Numbered from the stretch's first letter, positions 39,605 to 49,510 are shown. The stretch is DNA of 64,000 nt from Nonomuraea polychroma (GCF_004011505.1 NZ_SAUN01000001.1:5228501-5292500); one strand, 5' to 3'. The notes: generated by a model not told the origin, from the sequence alone. Numbers and translations are program-made.

Positions 39605-41308
39605 TCAGCCCCTTCCGCTCCGCCTGAGCAACCCGGCCACCGCACCCGCGTCGGCCCGGTCCACCACGGCCACCACCGTGCCGCCCACCACCAGCGCCAC
39701 GGCCGCGGCCAGCGCGGCGGCGCCCACGTTGGGCCACACACCCTGCGCCCCGAGCCGGCTCACCACGGCGTCACCCGCCAGATATCCCAGCGCCCCTCCG
39801 CCGACCGCCGCGGCCAACGCCCTCGGCAGCCCGGCCGCGGCCCCGCCCCCACGGGCTCGCACGACGGAGCCGAGCAGCAGTGCCCCGCCCACGCTCATGC
39901 CCACGCTCATCCCCAGCGCCATCCCGCCGATCTGCCAGCCCTCGGGCAGGGCCACCGCGAAGAGGACCTGTGCGACCATCACGACCATCCAGCCCGCGAC
40001 GGTCCCGGTGGCGGCCGCCCGGCCACGCCCGGCTGCGTAGAGCACCCTGCTCAGATGCGCGATGAGCCCGTAGCCGATGAGCCCGGGCGCGAACAGCGCG
40101 ATGGCCCGCGCCAGCTCGGGGGCGGGCACGTCGCTCTTGACGCCCAGGAACACCACCGCCCCCGGCCCCGACGCGGCGGCCAGCACCCCGGCGGCCAGCC
40201 CGGACACCAGCACCACGGCCCGCGTGGTCCGCGCCGCGAGCGCCGAGAACCCCGCCGGGTCCCCGGCCTGTGCGGACAACCGGGGAAACGCGCTGGTGGC
40301 GATGGGGACGGCCAGGACCGCGTACGGCACCAGGTAGATCGCCCACGCGTAGTTGTAGACGGCGATGGCGCCGTTTCCGATGGCGTTGTTGGACAGCACC
40401 AGCACCACGATCATGGCGGCCTGCTGCGCGAGCAGCGCGGCGATGCCCGCCAGGGCCAGCCTGCGCACCTGCACCGCCACTCCGTCGGGAAACCGCAGGA
40501 CCGGCCGCCACCGCAGTCCCAGCCGGGCGGTGGGCCCGAGCACGGTCAGCACCAGGGACAGCACCCCCAGGCTGGTGCCCGCCGACAACGCGAGCTCGGC
40601 CGGTCCGGGCAGCGCGGCGGGGTCGCTGCTGCCGCCGCTGAGGGGCACGAACAGCAGGTAGGCCACGATGACCACGATGCTGGACACCAGGGGCGCGACC
40701 GCGGGCCCGGCGAACTGTTTGTGCGACTGCAGCACGCCGTAGAGCACCACGGCGATCCCGTACAGGGGGATCTGGGGGGCGAAGACGACCAGCATGCGCG
40801 CGGCGGCCGCGGTCACCGCGCCGGCGTCGGCGCACCCGTCGATCGCCGAGCCGAAGAACAACCCGATGATCGGCCCGGCGAACAGCGCGGTGAGCACGCC
40901 GAGCGGGACGAGCACCACGATCACCCAGGTGAGCAATGCCGAGCTGATCCAGCTCACCCGCGCGGCGGCCTGACCATCCGCATCCGCGGACGCGCCGGAG
41001 AGCTCGCCCTGACCGGCCTCCGCAGGGCCGCCCGGTGCCCGCCTGGCCGCCGCTCCGGCGAGCACCGGGACCACCATCCCCGCCAGCGCCCCGCCGACGA
41101 CCACCTCGAACACGATGTTGGGGATCTGGTTGGCCGTCATGTAAGCCGTGGCCAGGCAGTTGGTGCCGACGGTCTGCGCGAACGCGTATTGCTTGGCGAA
41201 GCCGGTGATGCGCGCCAGCACGGTGATCGCCCCGATGAGCACCGCCCCACCGGCGACCCCCCGAGCCGTCACGACACCCACCCGGCCTCCTCGGTCCGCG
41301 TCGACCAC
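39605..41308 (-). CDS. murJ: Lipid II flippase MurJ/MviN family
   Basis: A 567-residue polytopic protein of the MOP superfamily with about 14 helices. The start region (ITVLARITGFAKQYAFAQTVG) and NQIPNIVFEVVVGGAL match MurJ. It would flip lipid II or a related lipid-linked sugar. The loop after the third helix is long and Ala/Gly-rich. The GTG at 41308 lacks a clear ribosome site, so a start a few codons downstream is possible. Confidence 0.88.
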   Translation of the reverse strand: MVDADRGGRVGVVTARGVAGGAVLIGAITVLARITGFAKQYAFAQTVGTNCLATAYMTANQIPNIVFEVVVGGALAGMVVPVLAGAAARRAPGGPAEAGQGELSGASADADGQAAARVSWISSALLTWVIVVLVPLGVLTALFAGPIIGLFFGSAIDGCADAGAVTAAAARMLVVFAPQIPLYGIAVVLYGVLQSHKQFAGPAVAPLVSSIVVIVAYLLFVPLSGGSSDPAALPGPAELALSAGTSLGVLSLVLTVLGPTARLGLRWRPVLRFPDGVAVQVRRLALAGIAALLAQQAAMIVVLVLSNNAIGNGAIAVYNYAWAIYLVPYAVLAVPIATSAFPRLSAQAGDPAGFSALAARTTRAVVLVSGLAAGVLAAASGPGAVVFLGVKSDVPAPELARAIALFAPGLIGYGLIAHLSRVLYAAGRGRAAATGTVAGWMVVMVAQVLFAVALPEGWQIGGMALGMSVGMSVGGALLLGSVVRARGGGAAAGLPRALAAAVGGGALGYLAGDAVVSRLGAQGVWPNVGAAALAAAVALVVGGTVVAVVDRADAGAVAGLLRRSGRG

Positions 41309-41353
41309 CCGATCACGCGGACATCATCCTGGCAGGTCGCACCGACAATCGCG

Positions 41354-42217
41354 TCACACGGGGTCGACGGGCCGGCGGCCGAGCATGTCGATGCGGTTGA
41401 GCACCGAGTTTCCGGCGATGACCTTGGTGAAGCTGACCTTCTCGGAGGCGGCCGTCAGCGCCGCGACGGTGCCCAGCAGCGCGTACCGGCCCCGTCTGCT
41501 CAGCTTGGTGACCGCGGCGAGCCCGAGCAGCGCGCCGAGGGCGTTGGCGCCCGCGTCGCCGAGCATGGCGCGCTCGCCCAGGTCCTCGGGCAGCAGCGCC
41601 GCGGCGGCCCCCAGCGGCACGGCAGCCAGGGCCGCGGCGGCTGGGGTGTCGCGGAAGAGCGAGGCGGCGAGCAGCGGTCCGCCGGTCAGCAGACCGACCT
41701 TGATGGCGCGGCCGGGCCGCAGGTCGAAGAGGTTGGCGAGGTTCGCCGCGCCGGCGATGGCGGCGCCGTTGACCAGCGTGTCGGCGGGCCCGTCGGAGAC
41801 GAGGGCGGCCGCGCCCAGCCCGGTGGCGCCGATGCCGAGGATTTTGACGGCGCCGCTGGTGACCTCGCCGCGGGCGAGCGCGGTGAGGTGTCCCTTGAAG
41901 CCCTTGGACGACGTCGTGCCGTAGAGGTCGTCGTACGCGCCGAGCGTGCCGCTGCCGACGCCCGCGACCAGGGCCGCCAGGCGCAGCCGGCCGGGAAGGC
42001 CGGGCGTGAGCGCGGCCGCCGCGCCGGCGCCGGCCACGAACGAGGGGCCCTCGAGCAGGGTGATGGGCTCGCCGCGGTGGTTCTTACGCGTCCAGCGGCC
42101 CGACAGGTCGGCCGGCCGGTTGCCGGTGAACGCCCTGTAGGCGACGCGGGCGGCCGCGGCGCCGATCGCGGCGCCGGCGAGGGCGTAGAGCAGGCCTCGG
42201 GATCGGCTGGCAGGCAT
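41354..42217 (-). CDS. MraY/WecA-like phospho-sugar transferase, divergent
   Basis: A 287-residue membrane protein resembling polyprenyl-phosphate hexosamine-1-phosphate transferases. Recognisable catalytic features are GAYDDLYGTTSSKGFKGH, NLFDLRPGRA and GDAGANALGALLG. It is shorter than MraY (about 350 residues) and the DD motif context differs, so the donor may not be UDP-MurNAc-pentapeptide. One base separates it from steB. Confidence 0.8.
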   Translation of the reverse strand: MPASRSRGLLYALAGAAIGAAAARVAYRAFTGNRPADLSGRWTRKNHRGEPITLLEGPSFVAGAGAAAALTPGLPGRLRLAALVAGVGSGTLGAYDDLYGTTSSKGFKGHLTALARGEVTSGAVKILGIGATGLGAAALVSDGPADTLVNGAAIAGAANLANLFDLRPGRAIKVGLLTGGPLLAASLFRDTPAAAALAAVPLGAAAALLPEDLGERAMLGDAGANALGALLGLAAVTKLSRRGRYALLGTVAALTAASEKVSFTKVIAGNSVLNRIDMLGRRPVDPV

Positions 42218-42218
42218 G

Positions 42219-43199
42219 TCAGCTCCCTGACTGGGTGGTGGGTGTCGGGCTGGCGGACGTCACCGGGGGCAGCATCCCCGAGGCCCCCTTGCCGATGCCG
42301 TATTGGCCGGCGCGCCCGGTCAGTTGCTCCCGGAGAGCATAGACGATCACCACACGGCCCGCGGGCATATCGGCGGTGTCGACGGTGGAGACGCGCCTGG
42401 AGACCTCGCTGTCGTCGCGTGCGGCGCTGATCGCGTCGCCCGTGGCGGTGCCGGCGGGCGGGACGGCGCCGGCCAGCACCGTGCCCTTGCTCGCCGCGTC
42501 GAACCCCTCGGCCACCGAGACCAGCGCGTCGGCCAGCACCTCGGCGGTCTCACCCTCGTACGGCTTCTCCGGCGCCAACATCACGGCGAGCGTGGCCCGC
42601 TTGGCGGGGTCGCCGTCAGTGCTGACCAGTCCGCCGGTCTCGAAGGCGCCGAGGACCTCGCCGGTGGCGGCGTTCGGCGTGTTGGCCTGGGCGGGATCGT
42701 TGGTCATGAGGGACGCGGCGAGCAGCGAGGCGGCCCGGTCCCAGCTGGTGGCGGTGGCCGGGAAGACCATGTTCGCCGGTTTGAGCTGATTGACCAGGCC
42801 GTCGAGCACGCCCTTGCCGGCCGGGTCGAGGAACTTCTCGGTCAGCGTGAGACGCCCGGAGATCTCCGCTCCCGCCTGGCCGATCGCCTGCTGGGCGGCC
42901 TCACGCATGGCGGTGCTCGAGCCGGGCGACTCGATGAGCAGCACCCGCTGGCCGACCAGGGCGCTGGCCACCATCTCCGGCGTCTGCGCGGTGATGAAGG
43001 CGTCGTTGCCGGCCTCCCGGCCGCGCAGGACGTCGAGGTCGGCCCGCAGCCCGTTGTTGGTGTTGGTCAGCTCGTCGCTGGTCCTCTTGGCCAGGTCGAT
43101 CGCGGGGTCCTGGAGCAGCGTGGTGCCCAGGACGATGCCCACCGCCAGCGCAAGGAAGATCGCGACGATGGAGACGAGGTGATAGCGGAAATCGATCAC
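42219..43199 (-). CDS. steB: SteB/MctB envelope protein
   Basis: A 326-residue protein with one N-terminal membrane helix (VSIVAIFLALAVGIVLGTTL), then a short coiled coil (DELTNTNNGLRADLDVLRG) and an extracytoplasmic domain. It matches the family called MctB (copper) in mycobacteria and SteB (cell separation partner of SteA) in corynebacteria. GTG start overlaps the steA stop (GTGA). The low-complexity tail ends TPTTQSGS. Confidence 0.88.
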   Translation of the reverse strand: MIDFRYHLVSIVAIFLALAVGIVLGTTLLQDPAIDLAKRTSDELTNTNNGLRADLDVLRGREAGNDAFITAQTPEMVASALVGQRVLLIESPGSSTAMREAAQQAIGQAGAEISGRLTLTEKFLDPAGKGVLDGLVNQLKPANMVFPATATSWDRAASLLAASLMTNDPAQANTPNAATGEVLGAFETGGLVSTDGDPAKRATLAVMLAPEKPYEGETAEVLADALVSVAEGFDAASKGTVLAGAVPPAGTATGDAISAARDDSEVSRRVSTVDTADMPAGRVVIVYALREQLTGRAGQYGIGKGASGMLPPVTSASPTPTTQSGS

Positions 43200-44392
43200 G
43201 AGAAGAGTCCGACCAGCCAGAAGATGAACGCGTTCCAGGCGTCTTGCAGGCCGTTCAGCCAGGTGCGGCCGATCGGCGCGGAGACGAGTGCGACGACGAT
43301 CGTGATCAACGCGGTGATCACGAGGAGCAGCAGCTGCGGGGTGGAGATGCGGCTCCGGTAGAGCCTGCTCACGCCCTTGGCGTCGATGAGCTTGCTGCCG
43401 ATGATCAACCGGGTGAGGAAGGTGCTGGCCATGCCGGAGCGCCCCTTGTCGAGGAACTCCTCCAGCGTTCCGTGGGTGCCGACGGCGACGATCAGCTCGG
43501 CGCCCTTGTCGTCGGCCAGGATCATCGCGATGTCCTCACTGGTGCCGGTGGCGGGGAAGATCACCGCTTCGCGGCCGAGCTGGTGCACCCGCTCCAGGCC
43601 TGGGGCCCGGCCGTCGCGGTAGGCGTGCACGACGAGCTCCGCGCCGCAGGTCAGGGCCTTGGTGGAGACGGAGTCGAAGTCGCCCACGATCACGTCGGGC
43701 AGGTAGCCGGCCTCCATCAGCGCGTCGGCCCCGCCGTCGACGCCGACGAGGATGGGCCGGTATTCGCGGATGTACGGGCGGAGGGTGGCGATGTCCTCTT
43801 TGTAGTGGTAGCCGCGGACCACGATGAGGACGTGCCTGCCCTCCATGTTCGTCCGGATCTCGGGTACGCCGACCCCGTCGATGAGCAGCTTGCCCTCGCC
43901 GCGGACGTACTCCATCGTGTTGACGGCGAACGCCTCGATCTGCACGGCCAGCCCGGCCCGCGCTTCGGCCATGGCGGCCTCGACCGCCTCGGGGGTCTGC
44001 TGCTCGCCCTTGCCGACCACGTCCTCGTCGAGGTAGACGACCCCGTCGCAGATCCTGACGACGTCGCCGTCCTTGACCCGCTCGAACAGCTCCGTGTTGG
44101 CGTTGTCGATGAACGGCACGCCCGCGTCGAGCAGGATCTGGGGCCCTAGATTGGGATAGCGGCCGCTGATGCCGGACGCGACGTTGATCACGGCCGCAGC
44201 CCCGCATGCGACAAGTGCCTCCGCGCTGACCCGGTCCACGTCAACATGGTCGATAATCGCAATTTCCCCGGGCTGGAGGCGCTTGGTGAGCCTCTTGGTA
44301 CGCCGGTCGATTCTCGCCACTGCCGTTATGCCGGGAAGGTCACCGACCTTCCTGCCGCGGAGGCCCGGCATCTTGCTCCCCGGAACCTTCAT
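43196..44392 (-). CDS. steA: SteA cytokinetic ring protein
   Basis: A 398-residue protein of the Rv1697/SteA family. The cytosolic domain has VGVDGGADALMEAGYLPD and VGDFDSVSTKAL, the thiamine pyrophosphokinase-like fold, followed by a C-terminal membrane helix (LLLLVITALITIVVALV). It works with SteB in cell separation in corynebacteria. ATG 44392 follows AGGA by 8 bases; an upstream start at 44431 lacks a site. Confidence 0.9.
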   Translation of the reverse strand: MKVPGSKMPGLRGRKVGDLPGITAVARIDRRTKRLTKRLQPGEIAIIDHVDVDRVSAEALVACGAAAVINVASGISGRYPNLGPQILLDAGVPFIDNANTELFERVKDGDVVRICDGVVYLDEDVVGKGEQQTPEAVEAAMAEARAGLAVQIEAFAVNTMEYVRGEGKLLIDGVGVPEIRTNMEGRHVLIVVRGYHYKEDIATLRPYIREYRPILVGVDGGADALMEAGYLPDVIVGDFDSVSTKALTCGAELVVHAYRDGRAPGLERVHQLGREAVIFPATGTSEDIAMILADDKGAELIVAVGTHGTLEEFLDKGRSGMASTFLTRLIIGSKLIDAKGVSRLYRSRISTPQLLLLVITALITIVVALVSAPIGRTWLNGLQDAWNAFIFWLVGLFS

Positions 44393-44465
44393 CACGACCA
44401 TCCTGCCAGAGCGAAACAGCGCAGGGGCCACGCATTACGCGGCGTGTCCGCTATGTCACCCTGGG

Positions 44466-46175
44466 TCACCGGTCGGATGCGGCGAGCCCCAGCAGTTCCT
44501 CGGCGTGCGCGCGGCCGAGCTCGGAGTCCTCCAGGCCGGCCAGCATGCGGGACAGCTCACGCACCCGGCCCTCGTGGTCGAGCGCGGTGACACCGCTGCG
44601 CACGACGCTGCCGTCGCTCGCCTTCTCGACGACGAGATGCTGGTCGGCGAACGCGGCCACCTGCGGCAGGTGGGTGACGACGATCACCTGCGCGGTGCGG
44701 GCCAGCCGGGCGAGCCGGCGCCCGATCTCCACCGCCGCCTTGCCGCCGACACCCGCGTCGACCTCGTCGAACACGAACGTCGGCACCGGATCCGCGCCGG
44801 CGAACACCACTTCGATCGCGAGCATCACCCGGCTCAGCTCACCGCCGGAGGCGCCCTTGTTGAGCGGCAGCGGTGGCGCGGCGGGGTGAGCGGCCATCCG
44901 CAGCTCCACCTCGTCGACCCCCTCGGGGCCGAACTCCGCGCTCTGGGTGAGCTGCACGACGACTCTGGCGTGCGGCATGGCCAGCGCCGTCAGCTCCTCG
45001 GTGACCGCCTGGCCGAACTGCTCGGCGGCGGCCTCGCGCACCCTGGTCAGCTCGGCGGCCAGGTCGGTGAGCTTGTCGGTCAGCTCGTCATGCTCGCGGG
45101 TCAGCTCGTCGATGCGCTCGTCGTCGCCTTCGAGCTCGCCCAGGCGCGCCGCGGCCTGCTGCGCCCATGCCAGGACCCCAGCGCTGTCCTCGGCATATTT
45201 CCTGATAAGTCCGGACAACACGGACCGGCGTTCCTGCACGGCCGCCAGCCGCGCCGGATCCGCTTCGATCGACTCTGCGTACGCCGCCAGGTCGGTGGCC
45301 ACGTCGGAGATCAGGTATCCGGCCTCGGCCAGCCGGTCGGCCACCCCGGCGAGCTGGGTGTCGAAGTCACGCACCGCCTCCACGGCCGCGCGCGCCTCAC
45401 CGAGCAGCGAGATCACGTCATGAGGGCTGCCGGCCGCCTCCATGGGGTCGCCGAGCAGCGCGGTGTGCGCCGTGGTCGCGGCGCTGCGCAGGGCGTCGGC
45501 GTGCGAGAGCCGCTCCTCCTCCGAGCGCAGGTCGACGTCCTCGCCCGGCTTGGGGTCGACCTTCTCGATCTCCTCCAGGCCGAAGCGCAGCCTGTCGGCT
45601 TCCTGCGCCCGCTCCCTGGCCCTGGTGGTCAGCTCCTCCAGCAGCGCGGCGACCTGCTTGTGCCGCTTGTACGCCTGCGTGTAGGCACGCAGCGGCTTGA
45701 CGAGCTCGTCGCCGGCGTAGCGGTCGAGCGCGGCGCGCTGCCTGGCGGGCTGGAGCAGCCGCTGCTGGTCCATCTGCCCGTGCACCGCCACCAGGTCGTC
45801 GGCCAGGTAGGTCAGGGTGCCGACGGGCACCGTGCGGCCGCCGAGCCAGGCCCGGGACCGCCCCTCGGCCGACACCTGGCGCGAGATGATCAGTGTGCCG
45901 TCCTCGACCTCGCCACCGATGTCCTCGACCTGCTGGGCGACCCGCCCGCCCGACTCGATGACCAGCGTGCCCTCCACGCTCGCCCGATCGGCCCCCGGGC
46001 GGATGCGCGAGGGGTCGGCCCGGCCGCCGAACAGCAGCCCGAGCCCGGTGACGACCATCGTCTTGCCCGCGCCCGTCTCGCCGGTGACCACGTTGAATCC
46101 CGGCGAAAGCTCGAGCACGGCCTCGTCGATGACGCCGAGCCCCTGGATGCGGACCTCCTCGACCCTTGGTCGCAC
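44466..46175 (-). CDS. recN: DNA repair protein RecN
   Basis: SMC-like ATPase for double-strand break repair, 569 residues. Walker A GETGAGKT at 32-39, a long central coiled coil, signature GASGGELSRVMLAIE and Walker B FVFDEVDAGVGG. GTG start at 46175. A 119-bp gap before it holds a 13-bp direct repeat (CACGGATCGTCTC near 46210 and 46234) and only a half-match to the actinobacterial LexA box. Confidence 0.95.
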   Translation of the reverse strand: MRPRVEEVRIQGLGVIDEAVLELSPGFNVVTGETGAGKTMVVTGLGLLFGGRADPSRIRPGADRASVEGTLVIESGGRVAQQVEDIGGEVEDGTLIISRQVSAEGRSRAWLGGRTVPVGTLTYLADDLVAVHGQMDQQRLLQPARQRAALDRYAGDELVKPLRAYTQAYKRHKQVAALLEELTTRARERAQEADRLRFGLEEIEKVDPKPGEDVDLRSEEERLSHADALRSAATTAHTALLGDPMEAAGSPHDVISLLGEARAAVEAVRDFDTQLAGVADRLAEAGYLISDVATDLAAYAESIEADPARLAAVQERRSVLSGLIRKYAEDSAGVLAWAQQAAARLGELEGDDERIDELTREHDELTDKLTDLAAELTRVREAAAEQFGQAVTEELTALAMPHARVVVQLTQSAEFGPEGVDEVELRMAAHPAAPPLPLNKGASGGELSRVMLAIEVVFAGADPVPTFVFDEVDAGVGGKAAVEIGRRLARLARTAQVIVVTHLPQVAAFADQHLVVEKASDGSVVRSGVTALDHEGRVRELSRMLAGLEDSELGRAHAEELLGLAASDR

Positions 46176-46294
46176 TGCCCACTCCCGTCACTGCCGTGGT
46201 CCGTCGGTCACACGGATCGTCTCACCGATGGTCGCACGGATCGTCTCCGAACACGTGTGCCCACGTGATCCTACGCGCTCCGCCTTCCATTCAC

Positions 46295-47194
46295 TCAGGG
46301 TCGCACCCTTCCGCGCCAGCCCTGAACAGGAAGCTCGAACTTTGCGACCAACCTGTCGGTGAAGGGCGCGCCGGTGCTCTCCACGCCGTGCAGCCGCGCC
46401 AGGCGTACGGGCTCGGCGCCTCTGCGCACCTCCACCCGCGAACCGGACGGCAGCTCGAAGCGGCGCCGCCCGTCGCACCACAGGACACCGCCCGGCGTGG
46501 CCGGCAGGATCTCCACGGCCAGCGTGGAGCGCGGCGAGACCACCAGCGGCCTGGCGAACAACGCATGGGCGCTGATGGGCAGCATGAGCAGCGCCTCGAC
46601 CTCCGGCCACACCACGGGTCCGCCCGCCGAGAAGGCATAGGCGGTCGAGCCCGTCGGTGTGGCGCAGATCACGCCGTCGCAGCCCCAGCGCGACAGGGGC
46701 CGGCCGTCGATCTCGGTGACCACCTCGAGCATGCGTTCCTGCTTCTCGACGGTGGCCTCGTTGAGCGCCCACGTGTCGGCGAGCACGCGGCCGTTCAGCC
46801 GGGCGATCACGTCGATCGTCATGCGCTCCTCGACGTCATAGCGGCCCGCCACGACGCTGTCGACCGCCGCCGCCAGGTCGTCGACCTCCGCCTCGGCCAG
46901 GAACCCGACATGCCCGAGATTGACCCCCATCAGCGGTGTGCCGGCGGGCCTGGCCAGCTCGGCGGCGCGCAGCAGCGAGCCGTCGCCGCCGAGCACCATC
47001 ATGACCTCGGCGTCCTTGACCGCGCCAGGGTCACTCGGCACGGCCTCCACCCCGGCGCAGCCGATCTCGCCGGCCTCGGTCTCGAGCACCCTGACGGTGA
47101 TCCCGGCGTCGACCAGCCGGTTGATGACCAGGCGGGCGCTCTCGACGGCGACGCCCCGCCCGGTGTGCACGGCGACCAGCACGGTCCGTTTCAT
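46295..47194 (-). CDS. nadK: NAD kinase
   Basis: Phosphorylates NAD to NADP. The 299-residue protein has the GGDG motif at 69-72, the downstream GVNLGHVGFLAE and NEATVEK segments, and TPTGSTAYAFSAGG. It overlaps the tlyA stop by four bases (ATGA). The gene order tlyA-nadK-recN is conserved in actinobacteria. Confidence 0.96.
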   Translation of the reverse strand: MKRTVLVAVHTGRGVAVESARLVINRLVDAGITVRVLETEAGEIGCAGVEAVPSDPGAVKDAEVMMVLGGDGSLLRAAELARPAGTPLMGVNLGHVGFLAEAEVDDLAAAVDSVVAGRYDVEERMTIDVIARLNGRVLADTWALNEATVEKQERMLEVVTEIDGRPLSRWGCDGVICATPTGSTAYAFSAGGPVVWPEVEALLMLPISAHALFARPLVVSPRSTLAVEILPATPGGVLWCDGRRRFELPSGSRVEVRRGAEPVRLARLHGVESTGAPFTDRLVAKFELPVQGWRGRVRP

Positions 47195-48003
47195 TGCGGC
47201 CCTTCCGCGACGGCACGCTGAATCTCGGCTTCCAGGCCGGCGACCGGCGGCTCGCCCTCTCCCTTGCCCAGCCAGAGCAGATATTCCACATTTCCCGACG
47301 GCCCGGGCAGCGGGCTGGCGGTCACCCCGCGCACGGTCAGCCCCAGCTCCCGCGCCTTGGCGGCGGCGTCACGCACGGACTGCCGCCGCAGCTCGGGATC
47401 GCGGACGACGCCGCCCGCCCCGACGAGATCCTTGCCCACCTCGAACTGCGGCTTGACGAGCAGCACGAAGTCCGCCTGCGGCGCGGCGACGGCGGCCAGG
47501 GCGGGCAACACCAGACGCAGCGAGATGAACGACAGGTCGCCCACGATCAGCGTGGGCGGCTCGCCGACCATGTCCGCGGTCAGATCGCGGACGTTGACCC
47601 GCTCCATGACCGTCACCCGCTCGTCGGTCCGCAACGACCACGCCAGCTGGCCGTAGCCGACGTCGACGGCGAGCACGTGCGCGGCGCCGCGGCGCAGCAG
47701 CACGTCGGTGAAGCCGCCCGTGGAGGCGCCCGCGTCGAGGCACCTGCGGCCCTCCACGGTCAGGCTCCGGAACGTGTCCAGCGCGCCGAGCAGCTTGTGC
47801 GCTCCGCGCGAAACGTAATCGGGTCCCTCCTCGGAGGCGGCCACGACGATGGGTGAGGCGGTGTCGACCTGGGTGGCGGGCTTACGGGCGAGCTGGCCGC
47901 CGACGCTGACCCGGCCGGCGTCGATGAGCTGGGCCGCCTGCTCCCGCGACCTCGCCAGGCCCCGGCGCACCAGCTCACTGTCGAGGCGGATCCTCCGGGT
48001 CAC
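47191..48003 (-). CDS. tlyA: TlyA rRNA 2'-O-methyltransferase
   Basis: Methylates cytidines in 16S and 23S rRNA; loss gives capreomycin resistance in mycobacteria. The 270-residue protein has an N-terminal S4 RNA-binding domain (LDSELVRRGLARSREQAAQ), and the SAM motif LDAGASTGGFTD at 89-100 with K70 and D-K residues of the RrmJ fold (VGDLSFISL, LLVKPQFE). The start overlaps the upstream small gene by four bases. Confidence 0.95.
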   Translation of the reverse strand: MTRRIRLDSELVRRGLARSREQAAQLIDAGRVSVGGQLARKPATQVDTASPIVVAASEEGPDYVSRGAHKLLGALDTFRSLTVEGRRCLDAGASTGGFTDVLLRRGAAHVLAVDVGYGQLAWSLRTDERVTVMERVNVRDLTADMVGEPPTLIVGDLSFISLRLVLPALAAVAAPQADFVLLVKPQFEVGKDLVGAGGVVRDPELRRQSVRDAAAKARELGLTVRGVTASPLPGPSGNVEYLLWLGKGEGEPPVAGLEAEIQRAVAEGPQ

Positions 48004-48209
48004 CGCTCACCTGGCGCCGGCTCGGCCGCGACTCCTGGGACTTGTGTGGCCTCCACCGCTTCGACGGCGGCCAGCGTGGCCTCGAGCTCGGAAAACGCCT
48101 CGTCGAAGACGGCCACGTGGGCGCCGACCGGCAGCTCGCCCAGCCGGCCGAGGCCCGCCACGATGGCGTCGACCCGCTCGTCGCCGGTCTCCTCCGGCAG
48201 CTCACTCAT
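48000..48209 (-). CDS. Small acidic protein upstream of tlyA
   Basis: A 69-residue acidic, helix-rich protein (ELPEETGDERVDAIVAGL) with no signal or membrane segment. Similar short genes precede tlyA in other actinobacteria, but no function is known to me. It overlaps tlyA by four bases and is first in the block that runs to the GT4 gene. Confidence 0.7.
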   Translation of the reverse strand: MSELPEETGDERVDAIVAGLGRLGELPVGAHVAVFDEAFSELEATLAAVEAVEATQVPGVAAEPAPGER

Positions 48210-48336
48210 GATTCGACCGTAACGCCTCCCGCGAGCGCGCGGGACCTTGGCAGGCGTGTCACACGTTGAAGGTCATACGAGGGTGCTGGTGATATGGAAC
48301 GCTACGGTCCGTAAAGAGAAAGAAAGGATGCGCATC

Positions 48337-48684
48337 ATGGCAAGCGTCGAGGAGTGCCGGGCGGCATTGGTCAAGCTCGTCGCCCAGTTCCACGAGATCG
48401 ACGAGGAGGACCGGGCCAAGCATGTGGTGGAACGCACGGTCAGCTGCCGGGTGCCCGACCTCGACGTGATCTTCTACGGCCGGCTGCACCACGGGGGCCT
48501 CGACCCGTTCACGGAGGTCCCGCCGGCGGACGCCAAGCCCGCCGACGTGAAGCTCACGATCTCGAGCGACGACTTGATCGCGCTGGTCGACGGGGAGCTG
48601 GACCTGGCGCGTGCATTGCTCGGCGGCCGCGTGAAGATCGACGCGAGTTTCGGCGACCTGCTGCGCCTGCGAAAGCTGATCTAG
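48337..48684 (+). CDS. SCP2 sterol-binding domain protein
   Basis: A 115-residue single-domain protein resembling SCP2/SCPx sterol-transfer folds (VSCRVPDLDVIFYGRLHHGG, VKLTISSDDLIALVDGELD). The hydrophobic cavity would bind a lipid; the ligand is unknown. ATG 48337 is chosen because AAAGG lies 9 bases upstream; ATG 48328 is too close. Divergent from the tlyA block. Confidence 0.82.
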   Translation: MASVEECRAALVKLVAQFHEIDEEDRAKHVVERTVSCRVPDLDVIFYGRLHHGGLDPFTEVPPADAKPADVKLTISSDDLIALVDGELDLARALLGGRVKIDASFGDLLRLRKLI

Positions 48685-48757
48685 GCGGGCCGATTGACCG
48701 GTCCCGTCGCCAAGTTATTTAATGGCAGCGTTAATTATTTGGCGATGGGTGAACAAA

Positions 48758-49510
48758 ATGGGTGTGATCATCGAGACCGAACGGCTGAGCCGCTCCTACG
48801 GCGACCGCCTCGCGGTCGACGGCCTGACCCTGGCGATCGCGCCAGGCGAGATCTTCGGACTGCTCGGCCCGAACGGCGCGGGGAAGACCACCACGATCAG
48901 GATGCTGGCCACGCTGCTCCCGCCGAGCGGCGGCGCCGCCCGGGTGTGCGGGTTCGACGTGGTGAGGGCGGCCGGAGAGGTACGTGAACGCATCGGGTAC
49001 GTGATGCAGCAGGTCTCCCCCATGGGCTACTACATGTTGACCGGCCGCGAGAAGACCGAGATCGAAGCGGCTCTCTACCACGTGCCGAGGCGGCAGGTGA
49101 AGGCCCGGGCCGGCGAGGTCCTCGACCTGGTGGGGTTGTCGCAGGACGCCGACAGGCTCGTCCAGGAGTACTCCGGAGGCATGCAGAAGCGCCTCGACCT
49201 GGCGTGCGGGCTGCTGCATCGGCCGGAGCTGCTGATACTCGACGAACCGACGCTCGGCCTGGACGTCCCGTCGCGCCACCGGATGTGGGATCACATCCGC
49301 GCGCTGTGCGACCAGGGAATGACCGTGTTGCTGGCGACGAACTACATGGACGAGGCCGACCGGCTCTGCGACCGCCTGACGATCATGGATCACGGCCGCG
49401 AGGTGGTCACCGGCACGCCCGCCGAGCTGAAGGAGGCGATCGGGGCGCCCTCGCTCGACGAGGTGTTCCTCCGCCGCACCGGCCACACGCTGCGCGAGGA
49501 ACCGAAGTGA
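48758..49510 (+). CDS. ABC-2 exporter ATP-binding protein
   Basis: A 250-residue ATPase with Walker A GPNGAGKTT at 37-45, signature YSGGMQKRLDLA near 138, Walker B LLILDEPTLGLD, and the H-loop region replaced by LLATNYMDEADRL, the usual DrrA/ABC-2 form with Asn in place of Thr/Ser-His. Such exporters carry drugs, lipids or wall precursors. It ends with GTGA overlapping the next small frame. Confidence 0.9.
   Translation: MGVIIETERLSRSYGDRLAVDGLTLAIAPGEIFGLLGPNGAGKTTTIRMLATLLPPSGGAARVCGFDVVRAAGEVRERIGYVMQQVSPMGYYMLTGREKTEIEAALYHVPRRQVKARAGEVLDLVGLSQDADRLVQEYSGGMQKRLDLACGLLHRPELLILDEPTLGLDVPSRHRMWDHIRALCDQGMTVLLATNYMDEADRLCDRLTIMDHGREVVTGTPAELKEAIGAPSLDEVFLRRTGHTLREEPK

Noticed and set aside
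46248..46260. LexA box upstream of recN
   Set aside because: Only the first half (CGAAC) fits; the second half GTGCC departs from GTTCG.
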